Source: an uncultured Clostridium sp. (GTDB taxonomy: Bacteria > Bacillota > Clostridia > Lachnospirales > Lachnospiraceae). Taken from it: a DNA stretch of 64,000 bases. The notes under the pieces are model-generated. The model was given only the letters and a program-made list of their open reading frames with translations, was not told the origin of the DNA and ran no database searches. The stretch is from assembly GCA_946553025.1 (NCBI GenBank), contig CAMNRM010000005.1, positions 1 through 64,000 of the forward strand, written 5' to 3'. The position numbers were made by a program, and so were the translations under genes. This document shows, piece after piece, positions 24,515-33,837 of the stretch. Position 1 is the stretch's first letter. Every line of letters starts with the position of its first letter.

Positions 24515-25912
24515 ATGGCAAAACGCATTGAACAACTATCCGATTCTCTGCTCGACCACTATCTTGTTGTAAGCCTGCTGCTCGCCCTGATTATCCTGAC
24601 CCAGGTGGGCGTGGGGAATATAAAAATTGTAAGTCTGCTCGGACTGCTTCTCTGCGCGATTGGAATTCTTCAGAGAAGCATATCCGTAGATCTTTGGATC
24701 TTTATACCGCTTGTTTTATATACCTTGATTGGCATGGTATCTTCCTGGCGGGTTTATGGAAATATCACCGACGGCTATGCATCGACACAGGCACTTTTTC
24801 CCGTGCTTTATCTGATTATAGCCTGTCTTGACAAGCATGAGCGGCACTTGCTGAAATACCTTTGTTCTGCATGGGTGGGATTTACTGCACTTATCGGTAT
24901 AGGTCAATTTGTCGCCCGCGCATTATTTCAGCAGCGGGCATGGAGGGCAAGCGGCTTTTTGGGAAATCCTAATGCCTTGGGTATTTTTCTTGTTATCGGC
25001 TGGTTTTCCCTGCTCTGCTGCTTGGCGATCCAGGAAGAATCCGGGAATGCCGATGTACAGTGCTGCAAAATGCCTTTTCTTCCTTACCTCGAACCCATTC
25101 TCCTGATTTGCCTGGCTCTGACCCTTTCCATGGGCAGCTTTCTTGCCATGGCAGCGGGGATTTTCATGCTGGTGTGGAAAAAAGGACAGAATTTTTCCCG
25201 GACAGAAACGTTTCAATACGGCTGCTGCCTTCTTGCCAAAGCCAGTTTAGGTCTGGGAACCGGCATATTGATTTATCTTGCTGCGGCCCGGACAAGTGTT
25301 CCTCTAAGCTGTATTCCCCTTCTGTTCTATGCAGCCGCCGTGGTTTACTGCTGGAGGACTTATACCATTTTCCTCGCCCAAAAACCACGGACAGCAGGAT
25401 TTATAGCCCTTATGGGTATCCTTGTCGCTGCCGCGGCCATCGCTGTACGGCCAAGTTCTTTTGCCACCTTCGCCGAACGGCTGGAGATGATGAAGAACGG
25501 ACTGCATTATTTTACTAAAAATCCTCTCCTGGGGATCGGGCCATACCAGTGGAGGCTTTTCAACCTCTATGATAGCAGTAAATATTTTAATACCTGGCAC
25601 ATCCACAACGTGCTTATCCATATCGGCGCAGAACTTGGCTGGATTGCCCTTGCCATGCTGGTGCTTATTGCCGTTTGTGTTTACCGGAAGAAAAACACAC
25701 CCGAAGAAAAAGCCGGATTCACTGCTTTTTGCTTCCACAATATGATCGATACCAGTTTCTTTTACCTGGCTGTCTTTTCCCTGACCATGCTGACTGTGGG
25801 AAATCCCGGCAGGAACGGACAAAAACTGGGGACTGCTGCTGTCAGAGTATTCTTTTCCCTGTCCGCAGTAATCTTTGCCTGCCACCTCGGCTACAGTCTA
25901 TGGATGGGTTAG
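24515..25912 (+). CDS. O-antigen ligase / polymerase-like membrane protein (Wzy_C)
   Basis: This 465-residue protein has about 11-12 hydrophobic segments. The Wzy_C signature is in the C-terminal half: a long extracytoplasmic loop with ERLEMMKNGLHYFTKNPLLG, IGPYQWRLFNLYDS and WHIHNVLIHIGAELGWIALA. Members join glycan chains to lipid or other acceptors on the outer face of the membrane. In a Gram-positive host the likely product is a surface polysaccharide or glycosylated protein. The ATG at 24515 follows AAAGGAGAGG. The amidase gene follows 38 bp later and the adhesin after that, so they form a probable surface operon. Confidence 0.8.
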   Translation: MAKRIEQLSDSLLDHYLVVSLLLALIILTQVGVGNIKIVSLLGLLLCAIGILQRSISVDLWIFIPLVLYTLIGMVSSWRVYGNITDGYASTQALFPVLYLIIACLDKHERHLLKYLCSAWVGFTALIGIGQFVARALFQQRAWRASGFLGNPNALGIFLVIGWFSLLCCLAIQEESGNADVQCCKMPFLPYLEPILLICLALTLSMGSFLAMAAGIFMLVWKKGQNFSRTETFQYGCCLLAKASLGLGTGILIYLAAARTSVPLSCIPLLFYAAAVVYCWRTYTIFLAQKPRTAGFIALMGILVAAAAIAVRPSSFATFAERLEMMKNGLHYFTKNPLLGIGPYQWRLFNLYDSSKYFNTWHIHNVLIHIGAELGWIALAMLVLIAVCVYRKKNTPEEKAGFTAFCFHNMIDTSFFYLAVFSLTMLTVGNPGRNGQKLGTAAVRVFFSLSAVIFACHLGYSLWMG

Positions 25913-25950
25913 GGAATCAGGAGATATGCTGGGAAGGAGGGGAGATTGCA

Positions 25951-26655
25951 TTGAACAGAAAACCAAATTCTTTAACAATAGAAAAAAGACAAACCAGAAA
26001 TGATTTTTTACGCATCAGATTCCTGCTGTTTGGCTTCTGTGCTTCTGCCCTGTTTGTTCTTATCTTATATATTCACTATTCTTCAACCCTTCCGGATACC
26101 GTGGGAAGGGCATTGACCGAACAGGAAAGGACGGAAATCAAAGGCAGAAACAGTCCGCTGATTGACTATATCTTCCTCTCGCCCAATGCAAATTTTCCGA
26201 GGGAAAATGACGTACAGAAAATTACGATACACCATATGGGCGGCAATCTCAGCCTGGAAGCCCTGGGCGAATCTTTTTCCCAGCAGGATCGAAGGGCTTC
26301 GTCAAACTATGCCATTGACAGCAACGGAAGGATTGCCCTCTATGTCGAAGAAGCCAACCGCGCATGGACATCCAGCAGCAGGGAAAACGACCATCAGGCC
26401 GTGACTATCGAAGTCGCCAACGATGAAACCGGCGGCGACTGGCATGTGAGCGATGAAGCGTATAAGGCTTTGATTGCACTGTGTGTTGATATCTGTCAGC
26501 GCAATGGGATAGAGGAATTAAACTTTACCGGGGATGCCAATGGAAATTTGACAATTCATAAAATGTTCTCCGACCAGACCGAATGCCCGGGGGCTTATCT
26601 GGAAGGGAAGATGGGGGAAATTGCGCGGGCGGTGAATGAAGGACTGCTGCGTTAA
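25951..26655 (+). CDS. Membrane-anchored N-acetylmuramoyl-L-alanine amidase (Amidase_2)
   Basis: This 234-residue protein starts at TTG 25951 after GGAAGGAGGGGAG. One transmembrane segment (about residues 25-45) anchors it. The extracellular PGRP/Amidase_2 domain begins DYIFLSPNANFPRENDVQKI. It has the zinc-site blocks TIHHMGGNLSLE, SSNYAIDSNGRIALYVEEAN, RAWTSSSRENDHQAVTIEVA and LTIHKMFSDQTECPGAYLEG. It cleaves the amide between MurNAc and L-Ala. The position between the ligase-like gene and the large adhesin suggests local wall remodelling for surface display. Confidence 0.88.
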   Translation: MNRKPNSLTIEKRQTRNDFLRIRFLLFGFCASALFVLILYIHYSSTLPDTVGRALTEQERTEIKGRNSPLIDYIFLSPNANFPRENDVQKITIHHMGGNLSLEALGESFSQQDRRASSNYAIDSNGRIALYVEEANRAWTSSSRENDHQAVTIEVANDETGGDWHVSDEAYKALIALCVDICQRNGIEELNFTGDANGNLTIHKMFSDQTECPGAYLEGKMGEIARAVNEGLLR

Positions 26656-26714
26656 ATATAGATGATCATTTTATTATGAATGGGAATTGACGGAAAGGAG
26701 TGAGAATACAGCAA

Positions 26715-29700
26715 ATGTTAAAAAAAATGATTATGCACAAAAAAGAACGGCGGAAAAAATATTTTGTAGGGATGCTTCTCCTTTTAATGGTGCTGCTGAC
26801 GGTAGGTACTATAGGACTGGCTGCCAGTGGCGATTGGGATGCCGATGGCAGTTACAGTCTGGTTATTATAAAGAAATTTGATGAGAACGATACCCCAAAT
26901 GAAGTCATAGGTGCAGCAAAAGGAAAGAAATATACCTTCCAAATAACAGGCACCCGAAAAAAATCCATTAGCGATGGAGGATATGAAGATGTCAATGTAG
27001 ATACAATCGTTACACTTCCCCGGGATAACGTAGGAGAAGGCGAAGATCCCTGGACATCTGAAACGTTTAAGTCCAGCGGACCATTTTATGTCACAGTAAC
27101 TGAAATTACTGACAATATCGATATCAATATTCAGGATGATGAAGGCAATTACTATAATATGTCGGATTCAAAATCGGACGCCGCCATATCCGTAAACACA
27201 AGAACTCGTGAACTGGAACTGAAAAATAATTCCCGCCTCACGATAAGCCGGCCAGCAGCAGACAGTAATGGAACTTCTGTTTACCCCTGCTGGTACCATA
27301 TCCATAACAGGCAGGAAGATGAACATACTTCCCCCGATTTCAAGAAAATCGATGAGTACTTTCCCCTTAACCCAGGGGAGGAAAAACTCTTTGAAGGTCT
27401 TCGGGCAGGCATTTATACTATCGAACAGATTGCGGCTCCTGACGGATATCAGCTTCAGATGGGAACCAGAAAAGAAACCGTTAATCCAGGAGAAGTCGGC
27501 CGATTCCACATCAATGGAACCCCCGGAAGCCTGACCCTGACTGCCGGAGGAAACGAAAGCAACAATGTAAGTTATTATTATATTGTGGATCGAACAGAAA
27601 CAGAGGAAGGCGACACTTCCACATTCCAGCCGCGAACAGTAAGTATTCAATCCGGAAAATCTGTTATATTGGATAATCTGCCAAAAGGCGGATATACAGT
27701 AACCGAGTTCACGGTCAGCGCCAGTGAAAAATCTATAGTAACGACGCCAACGACAGCTACGCGGACAAGAAACGGAAAAAGCAGTGGACTCAGCAGTGAA
27801 ACGGAGAACACGGCAAGGAACTGGAAATACATGGATCTTAATGATAAAAATTTTGATGTGGATTACATCGAAATGATAAGCTTTGGACCGCTTTATAACA
27901 GCAGTGGAAAATCATTAAATTCGTCTACCTCTTACACTTATTTTCGTTATGGAGTTAGTACTGAAAGCGATCCAACTTTTATCACAAATATTAAAGTCTT
28001 TAATAGAACAACAGGATTTAAAGGACATATACCTATTACCATATCCAATCCATCAAAGATGGCAGTAAAACCTCATAAACAGTTATGGTTTACTGCTACA
28101 GGTGTAAAAAGCACTACAGCCAAAACAATCGGCGTAAGCTGGATAGAATATGACGAAAAAGAAACCATAAAAACCTTCAAAAATGTCGCTACAGAAGAAT
28201 CTGTAACTGTGGATGAACGCGGATGGATAAAGATTGAGGCTCCTGCTTTGCAGAATCCGGACGCAGATGGTGCAGATAAAATTTCCTATTATTATACAAT
28301 CAAAGATAAAGATGGAAACCTGATTCCCGGCGGTGAAAAAACAGATGACCCCGAAACGACCATAAAACTACAGCCAGGAAGCAATATGACACTGGAAGGG
28401 CTGAATAAAGGAACTTATACAATTACCGAAATGATTAAGGGAAACGCTCCCGCAGGGTTTACAATGGAAATCTCGGGAATGCCCTTTGGTACTACAGAAA
28501 ACGGTAAAGAAATAAAAGTAAACATTGGCGGCAAACGTGACCTTATGATCACGAAGCTTGCTCCTGTCAATCTTTCGGGTAATGCAGCAGATAACCGTAC
28601 ATATCAATTTAATATTCGTGGAAGATCAGGTTTTAATCAAAATGTCACCATTGAAGCCGGAAAAAGCAGCACAGTCACCCTTCCAGACGCAGGTGTATAT
28701 ACGATACAGCCAATTAGTGATCAGCTTGAAACATATAACCTGAACTATACAGACAGCGGTGCGATTTATGGCACTATGGTTGGAAGTACATCTGAAATTA
28801 CCTTTACCAATCACTTTGCTTCCGGCACATATGGCTATCGTTATATCCATGAATATTATGTCAAAACACCGGACGGCACCTATATATATGAGGGACAAAG
28901 CCCGATTACCACCCGACTCGGCCGCCCTAAAGAAGAAACATACTTTGCGAGTTCGATCGATAAGGTGACTGACTTCAATAACGAACAATATACACATTTC
29001 GACGAAGCCTATGGCATTGTAGACGGCCTCGAACAGAAAAACCAGACGGATTCTGATGGTTCTTCCAGGACATACAGCACAACACGTTCCGTAGCATCGC
29101 CATCATCCACAGCATCACCATCATCCGCCAGGGAACGTCAAAACCATGATTCTGACAAAACATACCATCAGACCGATTCTGCCGCATCGCCGTCACGGGC
29201 TCGTTCCAGGCTGAATAATACAGCCTCGAAAACTCTTGGCAGCGGGAGTATTGCTGTTGATGACCAAGGTATCATCCGTCAGGGTAAAGGCACAGATTCA
29301 TGGGAAAAGACTCTTAACTACGCACCTGTTGACGGAAAAGAATACATTGATGTAACCGAAGATGCCAGCCAGATCATTATCCTGCGCTACTGTCGTGAGC
29401 AGCGTCCTATGGGAAAATATAACATCATCCATGTATATTACTGCCGGGATGATGAGGGCAGCCACTGGGAGGGCGTCAGCTCCGTTCAGGTTGAAGAAGC
29501 TGAACTAGAATCAAAGCATGTTGGAGAAAATGTTCCAAAAGAGTGCAGTTTTACTCCTGAGCCTGACAACGACTTCACTCCTGAAATTACCAAAAAGCCT
29601 TACAACTATACTTGGGATACAAGGCCGCAATACGGTGAATTGGATCGAATCACAGATTCTGACAGCAGCTATCAGCCAGGTTTAAATGGCGAATATGCGG

Positions 29701-31343
29701 GTGATAACATGCGCTATCGGCCAAACAATGATTGGACATTTGCAAAGGCCACAAAGGAAGGAAACCATATCATCATCCTGTGTTACTATCGTGAACCTGC
29801 AAAGGAAGGAAGCTACAACATTGTCCATGAATATTATCTCCGCAAAAAGAGCGAAAGCCACAAAGACGAGGAAATTTCTTCCAAGTATAGCAGAATGATT
29901 CAGCCTCAAAATGACGATGCAGCGCCTGGCGAAGATGATGAGGTCAGTTCAGAAACCGAAGATAAAGAAGACAGCTCCGGTGATTTTACCGGTACACTGA
30001 ATGTAAATGACGGCTATGTCTATACCTTTGAAGGAAGCGTAGGGGACGACCGCAATCCTATCATTGCTCCCCTGGAAACTACCCGTAAGGCAGCAGAAAG
30101 TGATTGGAAGATAAACTATAACAATCACAACTATACACATTTAAATGATGGCTATGGATCAGACTACACAAATAATAAAGTCTACCGTTTCACGCCCAGC
30201 CAGCAATGGGCCGCTTCTACAGAAAACGAAAATCAGGTTATCATCCTGCGCTATTACCGGGATGAACCTGATAAGCCAGATCCCACACCAGAAGTCAGCT
30301 ACAATTACGTCCATGAGTACTACCTGAAGCACCCGGACGGTTCACTGACTCTGGAAGGCAAAAGCGATATCGGCACAGTTCCCAATGCTGATGCTGATAA
30401 AGAATACACTGGTGAAGACGTAAGCCGGATTCCTGACTACAAGGGAACAACCTATACCTATTACGAGTGCGGCTACGGAAACATATCCGACAGCAGTTAC
30501 AAAGAAGACGAAGGAAAGAAATTTGTTAAAGCAACCGAATCCGGCGACCAGATTATCATTCTGCGCTATTACCGGGAAGAATCAACCAAAGATCCCGATC
30601 CTTCACCAAAAGTCAGCTACAAATACATCCACGAGTACTATTTTAAGCACCCGGACGGATCGCTGACCCTGGAAGGTAAAAGCGACATCGGCACAGTTCC
30701 TGATGCCAAAGCCGGTGTAGAATACAATGACAAGAATGTCACCCAGGTTCCCGACTATGAAGGAAAAACCTACAACTACTTCAACTGCGGTTATGGAGCA
30801 ATGTTCTCTGATAAGGATTACAGTGAACTTCCCGACAAAACATTTATTTATGCCACAGAATCCGGTGAACAGATTATTATTCTGCGCTATTACCGGGAAG
30901 AAAAACCAGAAGATCCAAAGCCCAGCGGCGGAGGCGGCAGAAAACATTCCGATCCCGACCCGAAGCCAACGCCTGCACCAACCACGGTTCCTGAACCTGT
31001 ACCAGAAGCACCAACCGTTCCCGTAGTGGAATCTGTACCGGAAACTTCTCCTGTTCCCGAACCGGATACTCCCGTGCTTCCAGATCCCAACCTTCCAGGC
31101 AGCCCGGAAAGAATTACGATTATGGACGGCGGTGTACCAAAAACTTATATTAAAGTATGGAATCCAACAACGGAAGAATATGTTTACCTTGAGGAAGATG
31201 ACGTCCCCTTAACGGGACTAAATGATCCTTCCCTCCCCAGAACCAGTGACAATACAAATTTCTTCCTATGGATATCTCTGGTCAGTGCTTCCCTTGGCGG
31301 AATTATTATCATAGGATATCGCCGTTTCCGAAAGGAGCACTAA
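26715..31343 (+). CDS. Giant wall-anchored adhesin with SpaA-like and MucBP-like repeats
   Basis: This 1,542-residue surface protein has a basic N-terminus plus hydrophobic stretch (residues 15-37) as signal peptide. The first 700 residues contain SpaA/Cna-B-like beta modules (YTIEQIAAPDGYQLQMG, GTYTITEMIKGNAPAGF, GGYTVTEF). From about 715 there are five repeats of about 100 residues, each opening Y-x-hh-H-E-Y-Y and closing Q-I-I-I-L-R-Y-Y-R-E. The last two are nearly identical (HPDGSLTLEGKSDIGTVP). A Pro-rich stalk follows, then the sortase motif LPRTS at about 1507, a membrane helix and RRFRKEH. No sortase gene is in the window. The GTG at 26700 is too close to GGAAAGGAG, so ATG 26715 is used. 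Confidence 0.85.
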   Translation: MLKKMIMHKKERRKKYFVGMLLLLMVLLTVGTIGLAASGDWDADGSYSLVIIKKFDENDTPNEVIGAAKGKKYTFQITGTRKKSISDGGYEDVNVDTIVTLPRDNVGEGEDPWTSETFKSSGPFYVTVTEITDNIDINIQDDEGNYYNMSDSKSDAAISVNTRTRELELKNNSRLTISRPAADSNGTSVYPCWYHIHNRQEDEHTSPDFKKIDEYFPLNPGEEKLFEGLRAGIYTIEQIAAPDGYQLQMGTRKETVNPGEVGRFHINGTPGSLTLTAGGNESNNVSYYYIVDRTETEEGDTSTFQPRTVSIQSGKSVILDNLPKGGYTVTEFTVSASEKSIVTTPTTATRTRNGKSSGLSSETENTARNWKYMDLNDKNFDVDYIEMISFGPLYNSSGKSLNSSTSYTYFRYGVSTESDPTFITNIKVFNRTTGFKGHIPITISNPSKMAVKPHKQLWFTATGVKSTTAKTIGVSWIEYDEKETIKTFKNVATEESVTVDERGWIKIEAPALQNPDADGADKISYYYTIKDKDGNLIPGGEKTDDPETTIKLQPGSNMTLEGLNKGTYTITEMIKGNAPAGFTMEISGMPFGTTENGKEIKVNIGGKRDLMITKLAPVNLSGNAADNRTYQFNIRGRSGFNQNVTIEAGKSSTVTLPDAGVYTIQPISDQLETYNLNYTDSGAIYGTMVGSTSEITFTNHFASGTYGYRYIHEYYVKTPDGTYIYEGQSPITTRLGRPKEETYFASSIDKVTDFNNEQYTHFDEAYGIVDGLEQKNQTDSDGSSRTYSTTRSVASPSSTASPSSARERQNHDSDKTYHQTDSAASPSRARSRLNNTASKTLGSGSIAVDDQGIIRQGKGTDSWEKTLNYAPVDGKEYIDVTEDASQIIILRYCREQRPMGKYNIIHVYYCRDDEGSHWEGVSSVQVEEAELESKHVGENVPKECSFTPEPDNDFTPEITKKPYNYTWDTRPQYGELDRITDSDSSYQPGLNGEYAGDNMRYRPNNDWTFAKATKEGNHIIILCYYREPAKEGSYNIVHEYYLRKKSESHKDEEISSKYSRMIQPQNDDAAPGEDDEVSSETEDKEDSSGDFTGTLNVNDGYVYTFEGSVGDDRNPIIAPLETTRKAAESDWKINYNNHNYTHLNDGYGSDYTNNKVYRFTPSQQWAASTENENQVIILRYYRDEPDKPDPTPEVSYNYVHEYYLKHPDGSLTLEGKSDIGTVPNADADKEYTGEDVSRIPDYKGTTYTYYECGYGNISDSSYKEDEGKKFVKATESGDQIIILRYYREESTKDPDPSPKVSYKYIHEYYFKHPDGSLTLEGKSDIGTVPDAKAGVEYNDKNVTQVPDYEGKTYNYFNCGYGAMFSDKDYSELPDKTFIYATESGEQIIILRYYREEKPEDPKPSGGGGRKHSDPDPKPTPAPTTVPEPVPEAPTVPVVESVPETSPVPEPDTPVLPDPNLPGSPERITIMDGGVPKTYIKVWNPTTEEYVYLEEDDVPLTGLNDPSLPRTSDNTNFFLWISLVSASLGGIIIIGYRRFRKEH

Positions 31344-31408
31344 TCAGCAACCGCACACCATCTAAAACAACTGCGGATAAAAACAATTAGAAATCGTCTA
31401 AACACAAA

Positions 31409-31446
31409 GAAATCCCGAATGGCATTATCCTGCCACTCGGGATTTC
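31409..31446. terminator. Hairpin terminator after the adhesin gene
   Basis: AAATCCCGA(A)TGGCA and TGCCA(C)TCGGGATTT pair over 14 bp with one mismatch and a short loop. It separates the plus-strand adhesin from the convergent minus-strand nucleoside operon and could serve both. Confidence 0.7.
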
Positions 31447-31537
31447 CTGCTTTATTTTCTGCTGTCCACGCCAAAGTTCCTCTTCAATTTTCTTCTTTTA
31501 CCGGCAATCCTCTAAACCTCTTCCCATATTCTGCCCA

Positions 31538-32278
31538 CTAAGCATTCATATAACCGCCGTCCACCACAAGAAGATGTCCATTTACATAAGCGGCCTCATC
31601 CGAAGCCAAAAACACAACTGGCCCCATCAGATCGGAGGGCTGTCCCCAGCGCCCTGCCGGAATACGGGCAGTTATCGCTTCTGCTTTCTCTTTTTGTGCC
31701 CGCAACTTATCGGTATTATCTGTCACCATGTAGCCGGGCGCAATACCGTTTACCGTGATTCCATACTTTCCCCACTCATTTGCAAATGCTCTTGTAATAC
31801 CGGCTACCGCATGTTTGCTTGCCGCATATGCAGAAACACCGTTTCCGCCCTGCATGGACTGAATGGAACATACATTGATAATCCTGCCCCAGCGGCGTGT
31901 TTTCATATAGCCGCCAATTTCCCTGCTAAGGAGAAACAGAGCCTTTACATTCAAATTCATTACAAAGTCAAATCCGTCTTCCGGGTATTCTTCTGCCGGG
32001 CTTCTGTAAATTACGCCTGCATTATTCACCAGAATATCTACCTTTCCATAAACGGCTTCTAATTTTTTTGCAAGTTCCGGAATTTCGTCGGTTTTGCTTA
32101 AATCGGCCGAAACTGGTGTAAAGCTCCCGCCATCTTTTTCTATAATTTCCGCTGTTTTGGTCATATCTCCAATATCCACGCCTATAATGTCTGCGCCGGC
32201 CCGTGCCAGTGCAGCAGACATTGCCTGTCCCAGTCCTTTTCCTGCCCCTGTAACAACGGCTGTCTTTCCCTCAAACAT
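31538..32278 (-). CDS. KduD-like SDR oxidoreductase
   Basis: This 246-residue short-chain dehydrogenase has VTGAGKGLGQAMSAAL at the cofactor site, NNAGVIYRSP, NVCSIQS with the catalytic Ser, YAASKHA with Tyr and Lys, and ends GHLLVVDGGYMNA. The closest recognisable type is 2-dehydro-3-deoxy-D-gluconate 5-dehydrogenase (KduD). No KduI or pectin genes are near, so the sugar substrate is open. It is the last gene of the nucleoside operon (start at 32278 after GGAGAGGAAC, 20 bp after the cupin gene). It may act on a product of the aldolase branch. Confidence 0.8.
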   Translation of the reverse strand: MFEGKTAVVTGAGKGLGQAMSAALARAGADIIGVDIGDMTKTAEIIEKDGGSFTPVSADLSKTDEIPELAKKLEAVYGKVDILVNNAGVIYRSPAEEYPEDGFDFVMNLNVKALFLLSREIGGYMKTRRWGRIINVCSIQSMQGGNGVSAYAASKHAVAGITRAFANEWGKYGITVNGIAPGYMVTDNTDKLRAQKEKAEAITARIPAGRWGQPSDLMGPVVFLASDEAAYVNGHLLVVDGGYMNA

Positions 32279-32298
32279 AAGTTCCTCTCCTCTTTCCG

Positions 32299-32769
32299 CT
32301 AAAATAAAGGCTCCGGCAAATAGCAGTCCTCCTCCAAAAAGGCCGGAGATACGATGCAGGACACCAGGGCAAATCCATGCTTCCTCTTTGTATCCAGCCT
32401 TGTCGTCTGCCATATTCCCCCAGGCACGACAAACTGAAATGCATCACCCTGATCCAGCCTGTTTCCAATCCTTATCTGCTGTTCTTGTTCCGGCGTTCCC
32501 CCGGCCCCGCCCAGTGTCATAATCAGAGAATCCCCGCAGTGCCAGGTCCAGATCTCCGGGGATTTCAGCTGATGCCATCGGGATATCTCCTCTCCCCAAA
32601 GCAGATAATAGATTAAGCTGCAGAGAGCACGCTCCCCTGTATATGCATCGCCTAATGTACTTTTTGCTGCCATTTTCTCATGCCTCCACATAAAGCGGTA
32701 CCATCCGCCTTCTCTGTGAGGCTGCATTTCCAGATGCCTGATTATCTGAGCCGCTTTATATTCGGTCAT
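32299..32769 (-). CDS. Cupin_5 (DUF985) family protein
   Basis: This 156-residue beta-barrel protein of the cupin_5 group has the blocks MQPHREGGWYRFMWRHE, ALCSLIYYLLWGEEISRWHQ, EIWTWHCGDSLIMT, GDAFQFVVPGGIWQTTR and FALVSCIVSPAF. These match the family over its whole length. Some related proteins bind sugars or act as epimerases, but no activity is established for the group. It sits 18 bp after the MtnA-like gene and 20 bp before the KduD-like gene, so a role in the same sugar-phosphate pathway is plausible. Confidence 0.78.
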   Translation of the reverse strand: MTEYKAAQIIRHLEMQPHREGGWYRFMWRHEKMAAKSTLGDAYTGERALCSLIYYLLWGEEISRWHQLKSPEIWTWHCGDSLIMTLGGAGGTPEQEQQIRIGNRLDQGDAFQFVVPGGIWQTTRLDTKRKHGFALVSCIVSPAFLEEDCYLPEPLF

Positions 32770-32787
32770 GCAAAACCCCCTTTTCCT

Positions 32788-33837
32788 CTACCTGCAGTCT
32801 AATTTTCTCAGACTTTGATCATATGGCGCTCTTAATATCCCCTTTTCTGTAATAATTCCTGCAATCAGCGCATGGGGGGTAACATCAAACGCAGGATTAA
32901 AAACCTTTGCACCTTTAGGGCCGGTCCATTTTCCCATACCGCACAGCACTTCCTCTGCCGCCCGTTCCTCAATTACAATATCCTCTCCTGAAGGTGTCTT
33001 CGTATCCACGGTGGAATAGGGACAGGCGACATAAAACGGAATATGGTGAGCCTTTGCAAGAAGCGCCACGCCATAGGTTCCTATTTTATTTGCCGTATCT
33101 CCGTTTGCCGCGATGCGATCCGCCCCTACAATCACGGCATCTACCCATCCCTTTTTCATAACAACCGCAGCCATGCTGTCAGTAATCACCGTTGTATCGA
33201 TTCCCGCCTTCATAAGCTCATAAGCCGTCAGCCGGCTTCCCTGCAGCAGGGGGCGGGTTTCATCCGCAAATACACGCACATGAAGACCGTTTTCCCTGGC
33301 GACATAAATAGGTGAAAGTGCGGTTCCGTACCGTGAAGTAGCCAGAGCACCTGCATTACAGTGGGTCAGAATTCCCATTTTGTCCTTTATTATCTCCTGT
33401 CCTGCCTCGCCAATCTTTCTGCACATTCTTACATCTTCTTCATAAATCGCCTTCGCCTCTGCCCTTAATACCTCTTTCAGTTCCGCAACCGTCGTTTTAT
33501 CACTTGAATACAGCCTGCTTTCCATACGGTTAAGCGCCCAGGATAAGTTTACGGCTGTTGGCCTTGAACAGTTTAAATACTCCTTGATTCGATGAATTTC
33601 CTCACAAAAAGCAGAAACCGTTTCCATCGCCAAGCGGTCTGCACAAACGCTCAGCGCATAAGCCGCCCCGACACCGATAGCCGGCGCTCCTCTTAAAACC
33701 AGACGTTTAATGGCCGTCCACGCCTCTGTTTCATTTGTGATTTCCACATATACTTCCTTTTCAGGCAGTAATGTCTGGTCCAAAAAAAACAGTCTTCCGT
33801 CCTCATATTTTACTGCTAATGCAATCTCTTTATCCAT
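32788..33837 (-). CDS. mtnA: MtnA-family aldose-1-phosphate isomerase
   Basis: The family turns 5-methylthioribose-1-phosphate, or 5-deoxyribose-1-phosphate and related aldose-1-phosphates, into the ketose-1-phosphate. This 349-residue protein keeps the catalytic Cys160 (THCNAGALATSRYGTALSP) and Asp240 (VIVGADRIAANGDTANKIGT). The ATG at 33837 overlaps the DeoR stop codon (ATGGATAA), a sign of coupling. The partner phosphorylase is of the 6-oxopurine type and a nucleoside importer is in the operon. The natural substrate may therefore be ribose-1-phosphate, not methylthioribose-1-phosphate. The symbol names the family only. Confidence 0.88.
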   Translation of the reverse strand: MDKEIALAVKYEDGRLFFLDQTLLPEKEVYVEITNETEAWTAIKRLVLRGAPAIGVGAAYALSVCADRLAMETVSAFCEEIHRIKEYLNCSRPTAVNLSWALNRMESRLYSSDKTTVAELKEVLRAEAKAIYEEDVRMCRKIGEAGQEIIKDKMGILTHCNAGALATSRYGTALSPIYVARENGLHVRVFADETRPLLQGSRLTAYELMKAGIDTTVITDSMAAVVMKKGWVDAVIVGADRIAANGDTANKIGTYGVALLAKAHHIPFYVACPYSTVDTKTPSGEDIVIEERAAEEVLCGMGKWTGPKGAKVFNPAFDVTPHALIAGIITEKGILRAPYDQSLRKLDCR

